From Bacteroidales bacterium (GTDB lineage: Bacteria > Bacteroidota > Bacteroidia > Bacteroidales > FEN-979), in assembly GCA_016783905.1 (NCBI GenBank), contig JADHVQ010000009.1, positions 1 to 44,500 of the forward strand: 44,500 bases of DNA, in the 5' to 3' direction. Shown in pieces: positions 28,597 through 38,417 of the stretch. The position numbers and the translations under genes were made by a program. How positions within the stretch are numbered: the stretch's first letter is position 1; every line of letters starts with the position of its first letter. The notes beneath the pieces are model-generated. The model did not search any database. It saw only the letters and a list, made by a program, of their open reading frames with translations, and had not been told where the DNA came from.

Positions 28597-30668
28597 CAGA
28601 GGCCGGTATATTTTCGGAGAGTCCACTCCCCAGTTAGGAAAGCCAGGATCAACAGGAAAACCCAGGGTGCGTTAATCAGTTCAGAAAAGATCTTTTGCAC
28701 GTATGAGATGGAATGTATCTCTTCATTCTGCAATAATAATCCCGGAAGCGTGCTGAGTTCATCCGGATGGAGCAATTTTCCCCGGTGACTTTCAGCAAGT
28801 CTGAAAAGCAGATTGTGGTCAGCCGTAAGGTTTACCGATTCCAGGTTAACGGGAGTAACCACAAATGATCCCCTCTTCTCATGGTGATCCTTACCTGCAG
28901 TCACCTCCGCATGGTAGGTATATAGACCGGGTGGAAACGCGCCAGCCCTCAGGAAATATATTGATCCGGTTTGTCCGAAGGTGAAGGGGTAGTTATTGCC
29001 TGATTCATCAGTGATAACCAGGGTGACATCCGGATCATTTATCAGTTCATAGCTCTGGTTGTATAACTCCGCTTCCATCACAACAGGCTCATTCTCAAGG
29101 AAGTCAGGTTTCAGCTTAACCCGGAAGAAACTCCGGTCCTGCCTGATGGAAAGGTATTGAACAATTTTTTGAATCAACTCATCAAACGCCAAATGATCAC
29201 CTGCTTGAGTATAGTTTGTCAGCCTCCACCTCCAGAAATTCTCACCGGTTATGAATCCCCTCTTCTGATCCGCGGTATGTGTAAAGCAGATCAGAGGGAA
29301 CTGCGTAATGATCCCGTTGATACGCTGGTAGGCAAAAACCTCCGTTAGTGGGGAATACTGGTATACTCCAAACGGGCTCTGAAGCGGCGAGAGCTGCGGA
29401 ATGAGTCGGGTAAGAGCTTTGTTGATGGTAAAATAGGGGAATGCTTTATTGATGATGGGATAGGACTCAGAATAGGAACCATGTGACGAAGAGAGGAGCA
29501 GACCGGAATTCATCCGGTTGAAGGCTGGGAGGTCCGACTGTGAGCCAAGGACGAAAAGGGCGGAAGGAAGTTGCGTGGTAACAGATTCGGAGATTCGGAC
29601 ACCACGAAGAGAAGGAACCTGATAGAAGATGACCAGAGCCGCACTGTCTGAAGCAAGCAGGTACTCCTCTGATGACCGCTCAATCAGCTCATATTTTTCA
29701 TTGCCTTCCAGGGCTTTCCGGATGACTCCGAGATCCGGGTGGGGAGCATCGTAAACCAGCACAATTTTTGTCCGGACATCCAGCACCTCAATGAAGATAT
29801 CCTGCCGGTTATTGTCCAGACTTAACTCCCCCTCCAGCGGAGCCAGTTCGATCATGTACCTGTGCCATCCGTGCTCTTTTGCTTCCAGCAGAACCGCAAT
29901 CTGTCGTGAGAAGCGATTGCCAGTAACAGGTAAATCTACGCTTTTTAAAACCTTATTTTTTTCTTTAACTGAGAGGCTGATATGCTCTCTTTCACAGTGA
30001 ATTGCATCAACCTGGATCTCGATGGGGAATTCATCTCCCAGGAAGATCTGCGCGTTGTGCAGCACCTTTTTCACAGAGAGATCACGGTGATCTGTCGTAT
30101 CACCAAGAGTAATCGTATAAAGCGGATACGGAAGGTCCCGTGCTGCATAATAAGGATCGGTTCCGAAATTACAGATACCATCTGAAGCAAGGATAACGGC
30201 TCCCACATTCCTATTCAGATAACGGTTAGTGATCTCAGAAAAAAAGTGGGAGATATCGGTTAATTTTTCATTGAAGTCTGTTCTCATCGGAGATGTCACC
30301 CCCTCTCCAAATGAGTAGGTCCTTACATCATAACTCTCTTCCAGTTCCGTGACCAGCTTCTCCAGCTTTTCCAGGTACTCTCCCTTGATCCAGGCAGAAT
30401 CACGACCAAGGAGCAGGGATTGAGAATTATCCTGTCCGATGATGATCACCGGTTTCTCAATGGTGGTGAGTTGTTGCCTGATCAGTGGCGAGAGTAAAAG
30501 AAAAGAGATCAAAAATACCGCCAGGAACCTGAAACCAACCATGACCCATCGAAGCCATGGGTTGGCACTCTCCTTATCTGCCCTGAAGTAGAGCAAAAAC
30601 GCGTAGGTTGCCCCGAGCAACAGGCATAAGAGAATGAACCATACAGGATATTCAGTAAGGAGTCCCAA
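28596..30668 (-). CDS. Membrane-anchored vWA-like protein
   Basis: Two N-terminal TM segments, MIDAS-like DNSQS (DxSxS), VILASDGICNFGTDPYYAAR, C-terminal TM. Confidence 0.7.
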   Translation of the reverse strand: MGLLTEYPVWFILLCLLLGATYAFLLYFRADKESANPWLRWVMVGFRFLAVFLISFLLLSPLIRQQLTTIEKPVIIIGQDNSQSLLLGRDSAWIKGEYLEKLEKLVTELEESYDVRTYSFGEGVTSPMRTDFNEKLTDISHFFSEITNRYLNRNVGAVILASDGICNFGTDPYYAARDLPYPLYTITLGDTTDHRDLSVKKVLHNAQIFLGDEFPIEIQVDAIHCEREHISLSVKEKNKVLKSVDLPVTGNRFSRQIAVLLEAKEHGWHRYMIELAPLEGELSLDNNRQDIFIEVLDVRTKIVLVYDAPHPDLGVIRKALEGNEKYELIERSSEEYLLASDSAALVIFYQVPSLRGVRISESVTTQLPSALFVLGSQSDLPAFNRMNSGLLLSSSHGSYSESYPIINKAFPYFTINKALTRLIPQLSPLQSPFGVYQYSPLTEVFAYQRINGIITQFPLICFTHTADQKRGFITGENFWRWRLTNYTQAGDHLAFDELIQKIVQYLSIRQDRSFFRVKLKPDFLENEPVVMEAELYNQSYELINDPDVTLVITDESGNNYPFTFGQTGSIYFLRAGAFPPGLYTYHAEVTAGKDHHEKRGSFVVTPVNLESVNLTADHNLLFRLAESHRGKLLHPDELSTLPGLLLQNEEIHSISYVQKIFSELINAPWVFLLILAFLTGEWTLRKYTGL

Positions 30669-30679
30669 AAGATGAAGTA

Positions 30680-31426
30680 TTAAGTATGCATCCCACCACA
30701 GACGCTAATGACTTGTCCGGTCACGTAAGCACTAAGATCAGAAGCGAGGAATACGGATACATCAGCCACATCCGCTGGTGATCCGGGACGTTTCAGTGGG
30801 ATTTTATCGACCCAGCTTTTACGGTACTCTTCCGGTATTTTGGCCGTCATCTCTGTCTCAATGAAACCAGGTGCAATAGCATTTACACGGATATTCCTGC
30901 TTCCCAGCTCCATCGCGATAGACTTTGTGAAGCCAAGGATTCCTGCTTTGGAGGCAGCGTAATTGGACTGACCTGCATTTCCGGACAGACCCACCACCGA
31001 ACTCATGTTGATGATACTCCCCTGGCGCTGGCTCAGCAGATGTTTCTGGATTGCTTTGGTCAGGTTAAAAACCGATTTCAGGTTGACGGTGATCACCGCA
31101 TCCCAGTCGGTCTCACTCATCCTGAGGAGTAAGGTATCACGGGTGATCCCGGCATTGTTGACCAGCACCTGGATGGATTGAAAATTCTCCAGCACCAAGG
31201 CAATCAACTCCTCGCTTCCGGTAAATGAACTGGCATCCGAAGCGTATCCTTTCCCTTTTACTCCCAGGCCGGCCAGCTGTTTCTCCAGCTCTTTTGAATC
31301 GTCGTTATAAGCGATATCGGTAAACGCTATGTTGGCTCCATGCTCAGCGAACCTGATGGCAATTGCTTTTCCAATCCCCCGGTTAGCCCCTGTGATCAAT
31401 GCCGTTTTTCCTTCAAGTAATTTCAT
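30680..31426 (-). CDS. fabG: 3-oxoacyl-ACP reductase
   Basis: ALITGANRGIGKAIA, LVNNAGITRDTLLLRMSETDWDAVI, YAASKAGILGFTKS, NAIAPGFIETEMT. Confidence 0.95.
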   Translation of the reverse strand: MKLLEGKTALITGANRGIGKAIAIRFAEHGANIAFTDIAYNDDSKELEKQLAGLGVKGKGYASDASSFTGSEELIALVLENFQSIQVLVNNAGITRDTLLLRMSETDWDAVITVNLKSVFNLTKAIQKHLLSQRQGSIINMSSVVGLSGNAGQSNYAASKAGILGFTKSIAMELGSRNIRVNAIAPGFIETEMTAKIPEEYRKSWVDKIPLKRPGSPADVADVSVFLASDLSAYVTGQVISVCGGMHT

Positions 31427-31443
31427 GATTTATCGTTGTTTAA

Positions 31444-34400
31444 TTAGATCCATTTAACCAGGTTGAAATCCTGACGGTGAGGCAGCAAGGGATTTTTAGG
31501 ATACAACCTGAAAACATAATCATAAACACCAGCCTGGTTGATGGAAACATCACATGTGAAGGAGATGATATTTCGTTCTGCCTTCTCCATCTGCATCTCC
31601 CTGACGAAGATGGGCTCCTTCACCACATCATTCACCTTTTTCCCGAACAGAACCTCGATCCCGATATCGGTACCGGAGAGCTCATTCAGGTCCAGGATGA
31701 TCTCAGCGCGAAAGTGCTGGCCCAGTTCCAGTGGTTTCTGTGTGGAATCGGGGGTTTTAATCGACAACACCTCAATGCTGTCCCACCCCCTCATCACTTT
31801 CCGTTTCCAGGAAGCGATGTGGCGGGCCATTTCATAGTTCTTCCCGATGATCACCTTAGACCGCTTCAGCATCCTGTTGTAGTACCGGTCGAAATAGTCG
31901 TCCAGTTGTCTCTTCATCGTAAAGTGAGGTGCGATTTCCGAGATGGTGTTTTTGATGTAGGAGACCCATTCAACCGGCACCTCCTTTTCATCCCTCTTGT
32001 AATAGAGTGGAACAATCTCCTCTTCAAGGATGGTGTAGATCGTCTCTGCATCGAGTTCATCCTGGAACTGTGCATTGTCATAAGTCGACTCTTCCCGGAG
32101 CGCCCAGCCGGCGTTTTTCCGGTATCCCTCAGCCCACCATCCGTCGAGTACGCTGAAATTGATCACCCCGTTCATGACCGCCTTTTCACCTGAGGTCCCG
32201 GAAGCTTCAAGCGGGCGGGTAGGAGTATTGAGCCATACATCCACGCCGCGGATCAGGTATTTGGCAAGTTCTATGTCATAGTTCTCCACAAAGAGGATCT
32301 TCCCAAGGAACCGGGGCATATGCATCGTTTCAAAGATGCGTTTGATCAGCTCCTGTCCGGCCTTGTCCTGCGGGTGTGCTTTCCCGGCAAAGATGAACTG
32401 CACGGGTCGCTCGTCGTTGTTGACGATCCGGTCCAGACGGTCGAGGTTACTAAAGAGCAGGTGGGCCCGCTTATAGGTGGCAAAGCGCCGTGCAAAGCCG
32501 AAGGTCATGGCATTTTTTGGGAGGGCTTCCCTGATCTTGAACATCACCTTCGGATTTTCGTTCCGCCGGGTCATGTCATCGTAAACCCGTTGCAGCAGGT
32601 ATTCTGAGAGCTGGTTCTTTTGTTTCAGTTTGGTACTCCAGACGATCTCATCCTCTACGGTGTGAATCTTTTTCCAGTACTCGGGATTGGATTCGTCTGT
32701 CAGGAAGTCGTCCCCGAAGGTCTTCAGGTATAGCTGCTGCCACGACTTGGCAGTCCAGGTCGGATAGTGAACCCCGTTAGTGACATAACCGATGTGCAGC
32801 TCATCGGGATAATATCCGGCATAAAGCTTGCTGAACATCTCCCGGGAAACCCGGCCGTGGATCTTACTGACGCCATTAATCTCCTGGGAGAGCTTAGCTG
32901 CCAGCACACTCATCGAAAACTTCTCCTCTTCATCATTCTCCACCATCCTGCCCAGGTTCATGAACAATTCCCACTTAATATTCAGATGGTCCGAAAAATG
33001 AGCGAGGTATCTCCTCAACAGCTCCTCAGGGAAGGTATCGTGACCAGCAGGAACCGGGGTGTGCGTGGTAAACAAGGTGGTGGCCCTCACCACTTCCAAC
33101 GCTTGTGCAAAAGTGAGCCGTTCGTTCTGAATGAGCTTCCTCATGCGTTCCAGTCCGATGAATGCTGAATGTCCTTCATTGCTGTGAAAGAGATCGGGTC
33201 TCATTCCCAGCGCATCAAGGGTCCGGATTCCACCGATCCCCAGCAGGATTTCCTGCCGTAAACGGTTTTCCAGGTCACCTCCGTATAGCTGGTGTGTGAT
33301 GCTGCGATCCGTTTCCTGGTTTTCTTCAATATCTGTATCCAGCAGATAGAGCGGGATACGGCCCACATCCACCCTCCAGATTTTGGCATATAAGGTCCGG
33401 CCTGGAAGCGCAAAACTAACCTTCACCCAGTTCCCCTTTTCGTCCCGGATGGGATTGAGAGGCAGGTGGGTAAACTTTTGCGGGAAAGAGGTTGCGATCT
33501 GGTCTCCAAACAGGGAGAGACTTTGTTTGAAGTAGCCGTACCGGTACAGCAAACCCATGCCCACCATATTGACATTCGAATCGCTGGCCTCTTTCAGATA
33601 GTCCCCAGCCAGCATGCCGAGTCCTCCTGAGAAAATCTTAATGGTATCGTGCAAACCGTATTCCATGCTAAAATAGGCGATCATCTCTTTGGGCTTCTCC
33701 TCCCCTTTCGTCATATAAGCATCGAATTTGGCAAGCACTTTCTTCAGCCGTCCAATAAATTTTTCATTGGCGCTAAGCCCCTGTAACTCCTCATAGTTGA
33801 GCGACTCAAGGAGCGCAACAGGATTGAATTTCAGTTCATACCAGCGTTCATGGTTGATCAGCTCAAATAGCTCGCTTCCATCGTAATTCCATGACCACCA
33901 TAAGTTCCTGGCCAGCCGCTCCAATCCTTCCAAATTCTCCGGGATCCGTTGTTGTACCAGGACTTTTTTCCATTCGGGCTTGATGTCGACAACAGCTTTG
34001 ATTTTAGGGGCTTTGGCCTGTGGTTGTTTGCTCCGGAATTTCTCAGACCTTCCGGCCGTTTTTTCGATCGCTTTTGAGAAGGCATTCTTATAGTGGATGA
34101 TCAGGTTTTTCCAGAGTGCCGACCGGGATATCTCATAGGCTTTGATCCTGATCTTTATGATCTCTTTCTCTGTTTTGTTGGAACAAATGGTCACATTCCT
34201 AACGATCTCTTCAACCACCAGAGTTGCGTTATCGTCTGTGCGTTCCACAACCGAGATGCACTCTTTGACAGTGGGAAATAGCTCCTTTATCCATTGCCCA
34301 AATCCGGCCAGGGTGGTCGTGATCGTAGGAATATGGAAGGCGAGGCTCTCCAGGGGTGTATACCCCCATGGTTCATAATAGGAAGGAAAGATGGATCCAT

Positions 34401-35697
34401 CAAATCCAATCAGCAGATCGTAATAGTCGAGGTTAAAAATCCCGTCCTGGCCATTCAGGAAAGCCGGAACAAAAATGATCTTGACCCTGTCTTCCAGCCT
34501 GTTGAGAAGATTGTTCTCGCGGATCCTTCTCAGGATCGTATCATTCTCAGGTTCGTGAAGCCCGTGAGTCAGGTACTCCTCCTGGAGCGGGTGGGTGAAG
34601 TCCCGTTGACCGATCCTGTCCAGCAGATCCTGCCGGGGGCCTGATTGATAAGCAGGCACTGTGATGAATGCCATGATGGGAGCTCCCAGTTTTTCGTGGG
34701 TATTCAACTTTCCCATGGCATCAATAAACAAACCGATTCCCTTGTTATGAAACTCATACCTGCCACTGGTGATCAATAGAATACTATCTTTTGAGAACTC
34801 TTGGTTCATCAACGCTTCGGCAACTTCGATAAGCTTCTCTCTGGCAATATCGCGCTTGGCATAATAGGCCTCCCGTGCCGGAACAAAGGAATCCTCAAAT
34901 CCATTGGGTGTGATCTCATCCGCTCCCTTTCCCAGAAACTGGATACACTCACTATCGGTGATACTGCTAACAGTGGTAAAACAATCTGCTTCCCGGGCTG
35001 ATAGTTTCTCCAAAGAATATTTTGCAACTAAACCAAAACGTTTAGCAATCTCATCGCCATCAAAGGAAGTAAGATCTTTGTAGAGCGGAAGGCCATTCCC
35101 AGCGATACTGCGACCAATCACCGTGGCATGTGTGGTAAAAACCGTCCCTGCCTGGGGAACCTTTTCCTTGAGGTAGAGGATCCCTGTTCCGGTCATCCAT
35201 TCGTGAAATTGCGCGACTATTTTATCCTGATGGGAGAGGTTGTAATTGTAAAAACTCTCGATGATCTTACCGGCTGCATACCCAAAGAGAGCAGGTTCCA
35301 GGTAATCCCAGCCTCCGGGGAGGGAGTCCAGTTTGTAACTTTCCCAGAATTTCGCCAGGATACTGTCTTTGTCCGTAAAGAAATTGGTAAAATCGACTAA
35401 GATGGCAATGGGCCGGCCGCTGATGTTCCATCTGCCGATCTTGATCCGAAGTCCTTCACTCTCAGCCTGCTGACGCCAGGATTTGTAAAGGAACTTATCC
35501 TCCTGGAACAATGGATTCTCGTGGGTCTCTTTCCATACATCCGGGCCAATCAACATGTAGTTGTCCTTCAACTCGGTGACAAGTGTCAACGCCTTGGTGG
35601 AGATGACCGTATAGATACCCCCGATTTTATTACATACTTCCCAGCTTGTCTCAAAGAGGTAGTCGGGATTGACCACCCGTTGTTCTTGCGTTACCAT
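31444..35697 (-). CDS. Bifunctional glycogen synthase (GT3-like) / alpha-glucan phosphorylase (GT35) fusion
   Basis: N-half: YLFETSWEVCNKIGGIYTVISTKA, HEWMTGTGILYLK, FTTHATVIGRSIAG, PSYYEPWGYTPLES. C-half: AYFSMEYGLHDTIKIFSGGLGMLAGDYLKEASD, HSNEGHSAF, PTRPLEASGTSGEKAVMNGVINFSVLDGWW. Confidence 0.93.
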   Translation of the reverse strand: MVTQEQRVVNPDYLFETSWEVCNKIGGIYTVISTKALTLVTELKDNYMLIGPDVWKETHENPLFQEDKFLYKSWRQQAESEGLRIKIGRWNISGRPIAILVDFTNFFTDKDSILAKFWESYKLDSLPGGWDYLEPALFGYAAGKIIESFYNYNLSHQDKIVAQFHEWMTGTGILYLKEKVPQAGTVFTTHATVIGRSIAGNGLPLYKDLTSFDGDEIAKRFGLVAKYSLEKLSAREADCFTTVSSITDSECIQFLGKGADEITPNGFEDSFVPAREAYYAKRDIAREKLIEVAEALMNQEFSKDSILLITSGRYEFHNKGIGLFIDAMGKLNTHEKLGAPIMAFITVPAYQSGPRQDLLDRIGQRDFTHPLQEEYLTHGLHEPENDTILRRIRENNLLNRLEDRVKIIFVPAFLNGQDGIFNLDYYDLLIGFDGSIFPSYYEPWGYTPLESLAFHIPTITTTLAGFGQWIKELFPTVKECISVVERTDDNATLVVEEIVRNVTICSNKTEKEIIKIRIKAYEISRSALWKNLIIHYKNAFSKAIEKTAGRSEKFRSKQPQAKAPKIKAVVDIKPEWKKVLVQQRIPENLEGLERLARNLWWSWNYDGSELFELINHERWYELKFNPVALLESLNYEELQGLSANEKFIGRLKKVLAKFDAYMTKGEEKPKEMIAYFSMEYGLHDTIKIFSGGLGMLAGDYLKEASDSNVNMVGMGLLYRYGYFKQSLSLFGDQIATSFPQKFTHLPLNPIRDEKGNWVKVSFALPGRTLYAKIWRVDVGRIPLYLLDTDIEENQETDRSITHQLYGGDLENRLRQEILLGIGGIRTLDALGMRPDLFHSNEGHSAFIGLERMRKLIQNERLTFAQALEVVRATTLFTTHTPVPAGHDTFPEELLRRYLAHFSDHLNIKWELFMNLGRMVENDEEEKFSMSVLAAKLSQEINGVSKIHGRVSREMFSKLYAGYYPDELHIGYVTNGVHYPTWTAKSWQQLYLKTFGDDFLTDESNPEYWKKIHTVEDEIVWSTKLKQKNQLSEYLLQRVYDDMTRRNENPKVMFKIREALPKNAMTFGFARRFATYKRAHLLFSNLDRLDRIVNNDERPVQFIFAGKAHPQDKAGQELIKRIFETMHMPRFLGKILFVENYDIELAKYLIRGVDVWLNTPTRPLEASGTSGEKAVMNGVINFSVLDGWWAEGYRKNAGWALREESTYDNAQFQDELDAETIYTILEEEIVPLYYKRDEKEVPVEWVSYIKNTISEIAPHFTMKRQLDDYFDRYYNRMLKRSKVIIGKNYEMARHIASWKRKVMRGWDSIEVLSIKTPDSTQKPLELGQHFRAEIILDLNELSGTDIGIEVLFGKKVNDVVKEPIFVREMQMEKAERNIISFTCDVSINQAGVYDYVFRLYPKNPLLPHRQDFNLVKWI

Positions 35698-35714
35698 AAC
35701 TCACATCCCATTAA

Positions 35715-37064
35715 TTATTTCGCTCTTTTTCCAGGCTTCTTCGCGGTCTCTGATTTCGTTGATGTTGCTGCCTTTGAAGCTTTTGCTTTCGTAGCCGGTT
35801 CTCCCTTTTTAGCAGATACCTTTGTTGTCGTGGGGGAAGCTGCTTTTGTTTTAGGAGCCTTTTTTATTTTGGGGGCAATCTCCTCTGCTTCCACTCGAAT
35901 GATGAAATCGGAGAGCACATTCATGTAGTTAATGAATGCCTCGTAGGGAGATGGATAAGGGTTGAAATATTTATGAACTTCCCCGTCGGAGAACCATTTG
36001 GTACACATATAATAGAAATGATCGCTGGTTTGGAGGCGTTCCCAGTCGCGTAATACATCTGGTTTGTTGCAGCGCATCACCTCTTTCTCAATGCCGTATA
36101 GTTTTCCGAATGCTTCATCCTGGAGTTCGTTTCCCAGCCAGGCGGTCAGATCCTTCTCCTCGTCGGCCCATGAGATGGGGTATAATACGTTAACAGGGGC
36201 AACAGGCTGGAGCTGTTCACTTACCTCCCTGGGAGTGGAGAAGCGAAAAGGAGAATGAGACAAAACTGTCTTGGGCAGATTATAAAAAAACTCAAAAATG
36301 CCAGTCTCTTTCCACTGTTGCTCCCCCAATGTCTCATAATTAAGAAAGAGGTTTATCACCTCCTCATTCTTGGGAACTTTATTCATCCATCCAACGAACT
36401 TCTCCGTGGTAACAGGCCACTCAGACCATGCACGGTTAGAGAAACGGAAAATGATATCATCGCTCAGCCTGAAATTACGCAGCAACAGTTTCAATTTCGT
36501 ATTAACAGCGCTATAATAGAGAAAGTTAGGACTCTTCCATCCTAAGATATGCTTGGCCCCTTCGGTAAGGAGGGTGGTAAATCCCTGATCGGCTACGGCA
36601 AGACCGATGTCGTCGTTGAAGATTAGCTCGGTGTTGCGGAACGTAGTTGGGTTCTGGTTAAATAGATCCTTGATACGGTCGCGGTGTTTGGTAACCTGCC
36701 TGATAAATTCATCTTTGTTCCCCAGAGAAGCCAGGGAGTGGGAATAGGTTTCACCCGTAAACTCTACACAGCCTGTTGCCGCCAGTTCCTGAAATCCATG
36801 AATCACCTCCGGTGCATGTTGCATGAGTTGTTCCAGGGCGGGGCCGGATATGCTGTAGGTAACTTTGAAGGCAGTTCCAAATTCCCTGATCAAGTCAAGC
36901 ATCATTTTGTTGGCCGGGAGATAGGACCTCTCAGCAACCCGTCCGATGATGTGCCGGTTCTGGTAATCATCATAATACTGGTGATCCTGACCAATATTAA
37001 AAAACCTGTAGGTACGTAACCGGTAAGGCTGATGAACCTGGAAACAAAGATTAATGAATTTCAT
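35715..37064 (-). CDS. Glycoside hydrolase family 57 protein with basic Lys/Ala/Thr-rich C-terminal tail
   Basis: INLCFQVHQPYRLRTYRFF N-terminus, YSISGPALEQL, FTGETYSHSLASL, EWPVTTEKFVGWM; tail KIKKAPKTKAASPTTTKVSAKKGEPATKAKASKAATSTKSETAKKPGKRAK. Confidence 0.9.
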   Translation of the reverse strand: MKFINLCFQVHQPYRLRTYRFFNIGQDHQYYDDYQNRHIIGRVAERSYLPANKMMLDLIREFGTAFKVTYSISGPALEQLMQHAPEVIHGFQELAATGCVEFTGETYSHSLASLGNKDEFIRQVTKHRDRIKDLFNQNPTTFRNTELIFNDDIGLAVADQGFTTLLTEGAKHILGWKSPNFLYYSAVNTKLKLLLRNFRLSDDIIFRFSNRAWSEWPVTTEKFVGWMNKVPKNEEVINLFLNYETLGEQQWKETGIFEFFYNLPKTVLSHSPFRFSTPREVSEQLQPVAPVNVLYPISWADEEKDLTAWLGNELQDEAFGKLYGIEKEVMRCNKPDVLRDWERLQTSDHFYYMCTKWFSDGEVHKYFNPYPSPYEAFINYMNVLSDFIIRVEAEEIAPKIKKAPKTKAASPTTTKVSAKKGEPATKAKASKAATSTKSETAKKPGKRAK

Positions 37065-38341
37065 AATACTGTTTTATATACTTCCTGCACGTTGAAAGCC
37101 GCATTCTCCCACTTCAGGTTATCCACCTCCTCTTTCCCATACCTGACAAACATTTGTTGCAACCCTTGGTAATGAAGGATCCCATAGATGGCATCGGCCA
37201 TGGCATCAATATCCCAGAAATCAACTTTGACCGCGTGTTGCAACACCTCGGACACCCCAGACTGCTTAGAAATAACTACAGGGACATTGGATCGCATGGC
37301 CTCGAGAGGTGAGATCCCGAATGGCTCTGATACGGAAGGCATGACATAGACATCGCTCATGGCAAACATGGTATCCACTTCAGTGCCTGCCAAAAATCCG
37401 GTAAAGTGAAATTTGGTCCCCATTTTCAGCTTGGCAATCCGGCGAACCATCCTGTTAAGAAGGTCTCCGGATCCGGCCATGACAAAGCGTACGTTCTGGT
37501 CTCTTTTCAATACTTTGTGGGCAGCCTCTACGAAATAATCCGGGCCCTTCTGGTAGGTCACCCTCCCCAGGAAGGTGACCACTTTCTCTTTCACATGTTT
37601 TTGGATACCCGTTAACTCAGGGCGGCCAGAGGGTTCCACTGCGTTATAGACTGTAAAGACTTTAGCGGCATCGATCCCATATTTTTCTACGACGATCTGC
37701 CGTGTCAGATTGCTGACAGTGATGACCCGGTCAGCCTCCTCCATCCCTTTTCTCTCAATCTCAAAAACAGATGGATTTACGTGCTCGCCAGAGCGATCAA
37801 ATTCTGTTGCATGAACATGAATCACCAGGGGTTTCCCACTGATGTACTTTGCCGCTATCCCGGCCGGATATGTTAACCAATCGTGTGCATGAATCAGGTC
37901 GTAGCTCTCCTGGCTGGCGATGGAAGAGGCAATCAAGGCGTACCGGGAAACCTCCTGCATCAGGTTTTTACCATATTTACCTGAAAAGGTGAAATTCTTT
38001 GAAAAAACCGATTTACTCTGTTCCAGCTTCTGATGTTCCTTTGTCTCAATCAGCTCCTCAAACTCCTCCTCCCCCACGTATGGGATCAGGTTTGAGCCAA
38101 TCTCCATGTATTTGATCTTGTTCCAGAACTCCTGGTGTTCACTCTCCATAAAGTCCATGGTCACATCACTGGCGTTAAGGAGCCGAAATCCATGATGAGA
38201 TTCATCTCCAAAGGCTTTCGGCACGACGAAGATGACTTCGGCCCCCAGTTTAACCAGTCCCTTGATCAATCCGAAACAAGCGGTTCCCAACCCACCTGTG
38301 ATGTGGGGAGGAAACTCCCAGCCGAACATTAAAACACGCAT
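37061..38341 (-). CDS. Glycosyltransferase family 4, glycogen synthase-like
   Basis: MRVLMFGWEFPPHITGGLGTACFGL, HAHDWLTYPAGIAAK, TFLGRVTYQKGPDYFVEAA, MPSVSEPFGISPLEAM. Start set to 38341; the ORF-track extension is a repeat tract. Confidence 0.93.
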   Translation of the reverse strand: MRVLMFGWEFPPHITGGLGTACFGLIKGLVKLGAEVIFVVPKAFGDESHHGFRLLNASDVTMDFMESEHQEFWNKIKYMEIGSNLIPYVGEEEFEELIETKEHQKLEQSKSVFSKNFTFSGKYGKNLMQEVSRYALIASSIASQESYDLIHAHDWLTYPAGIAAKYISGKPLVIHVHATEFDRSGEHVNPSVFEIERKGMEEADRVITVSNLTRQIVVEKYGIDAAKVFTVYNAVEPSGRPELTGIQKHVKEKVVTFLGRVTYQKGPDYFVEAAHKVLKRDQNVRFVMAGSGDLLNRMVRRIAKLKMGTKFHFTGFLAGTEVDTMFAMSDVYVMPSVSEPFGISPLEAMRSNVPVVISKQSGVSEVLQHAVKVDFWDIDAMADAIYGILHYQGLQQMFVRYGKEEVDNLKWENAAFNVQEVYKTVL

Positions 38342-38417
38342 TTCAATTTTCGATTTACGATTTACGATTTTCAAATGACGATTAACTTTATTCCTCATTC
38401 CTCCTTCCTCATTCACT
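38341..38417. repeat. Degenerate heptamer tandem tract C (11 consecutive heptamers)
   Basis: TTTCAAT TTTCGAT TTACGAT TTACGAT TTTCAAA TGACGAT TAACTTT ATTCCTC ATTCCTC CTTCCTC ATTCACT; position 4 is C in all 11 units. Confidence 0.85.

Noticed and set aside
37061-38416. ORF-track N-terminal extension MNEEGGMRNKVNRHLKIVNRKSKIE on the GT4 gene
   Set aside because: It is translation of heptamer tract C; the conserved GT4 N-terminus begins at MRVLMFGWEFPP (38341).
38341-38417. CRISPR array interpretation of the repeat tracts
   Set aside because: Units are 7 bp, contiguous and degenerate, with no spacers and no cas genes.
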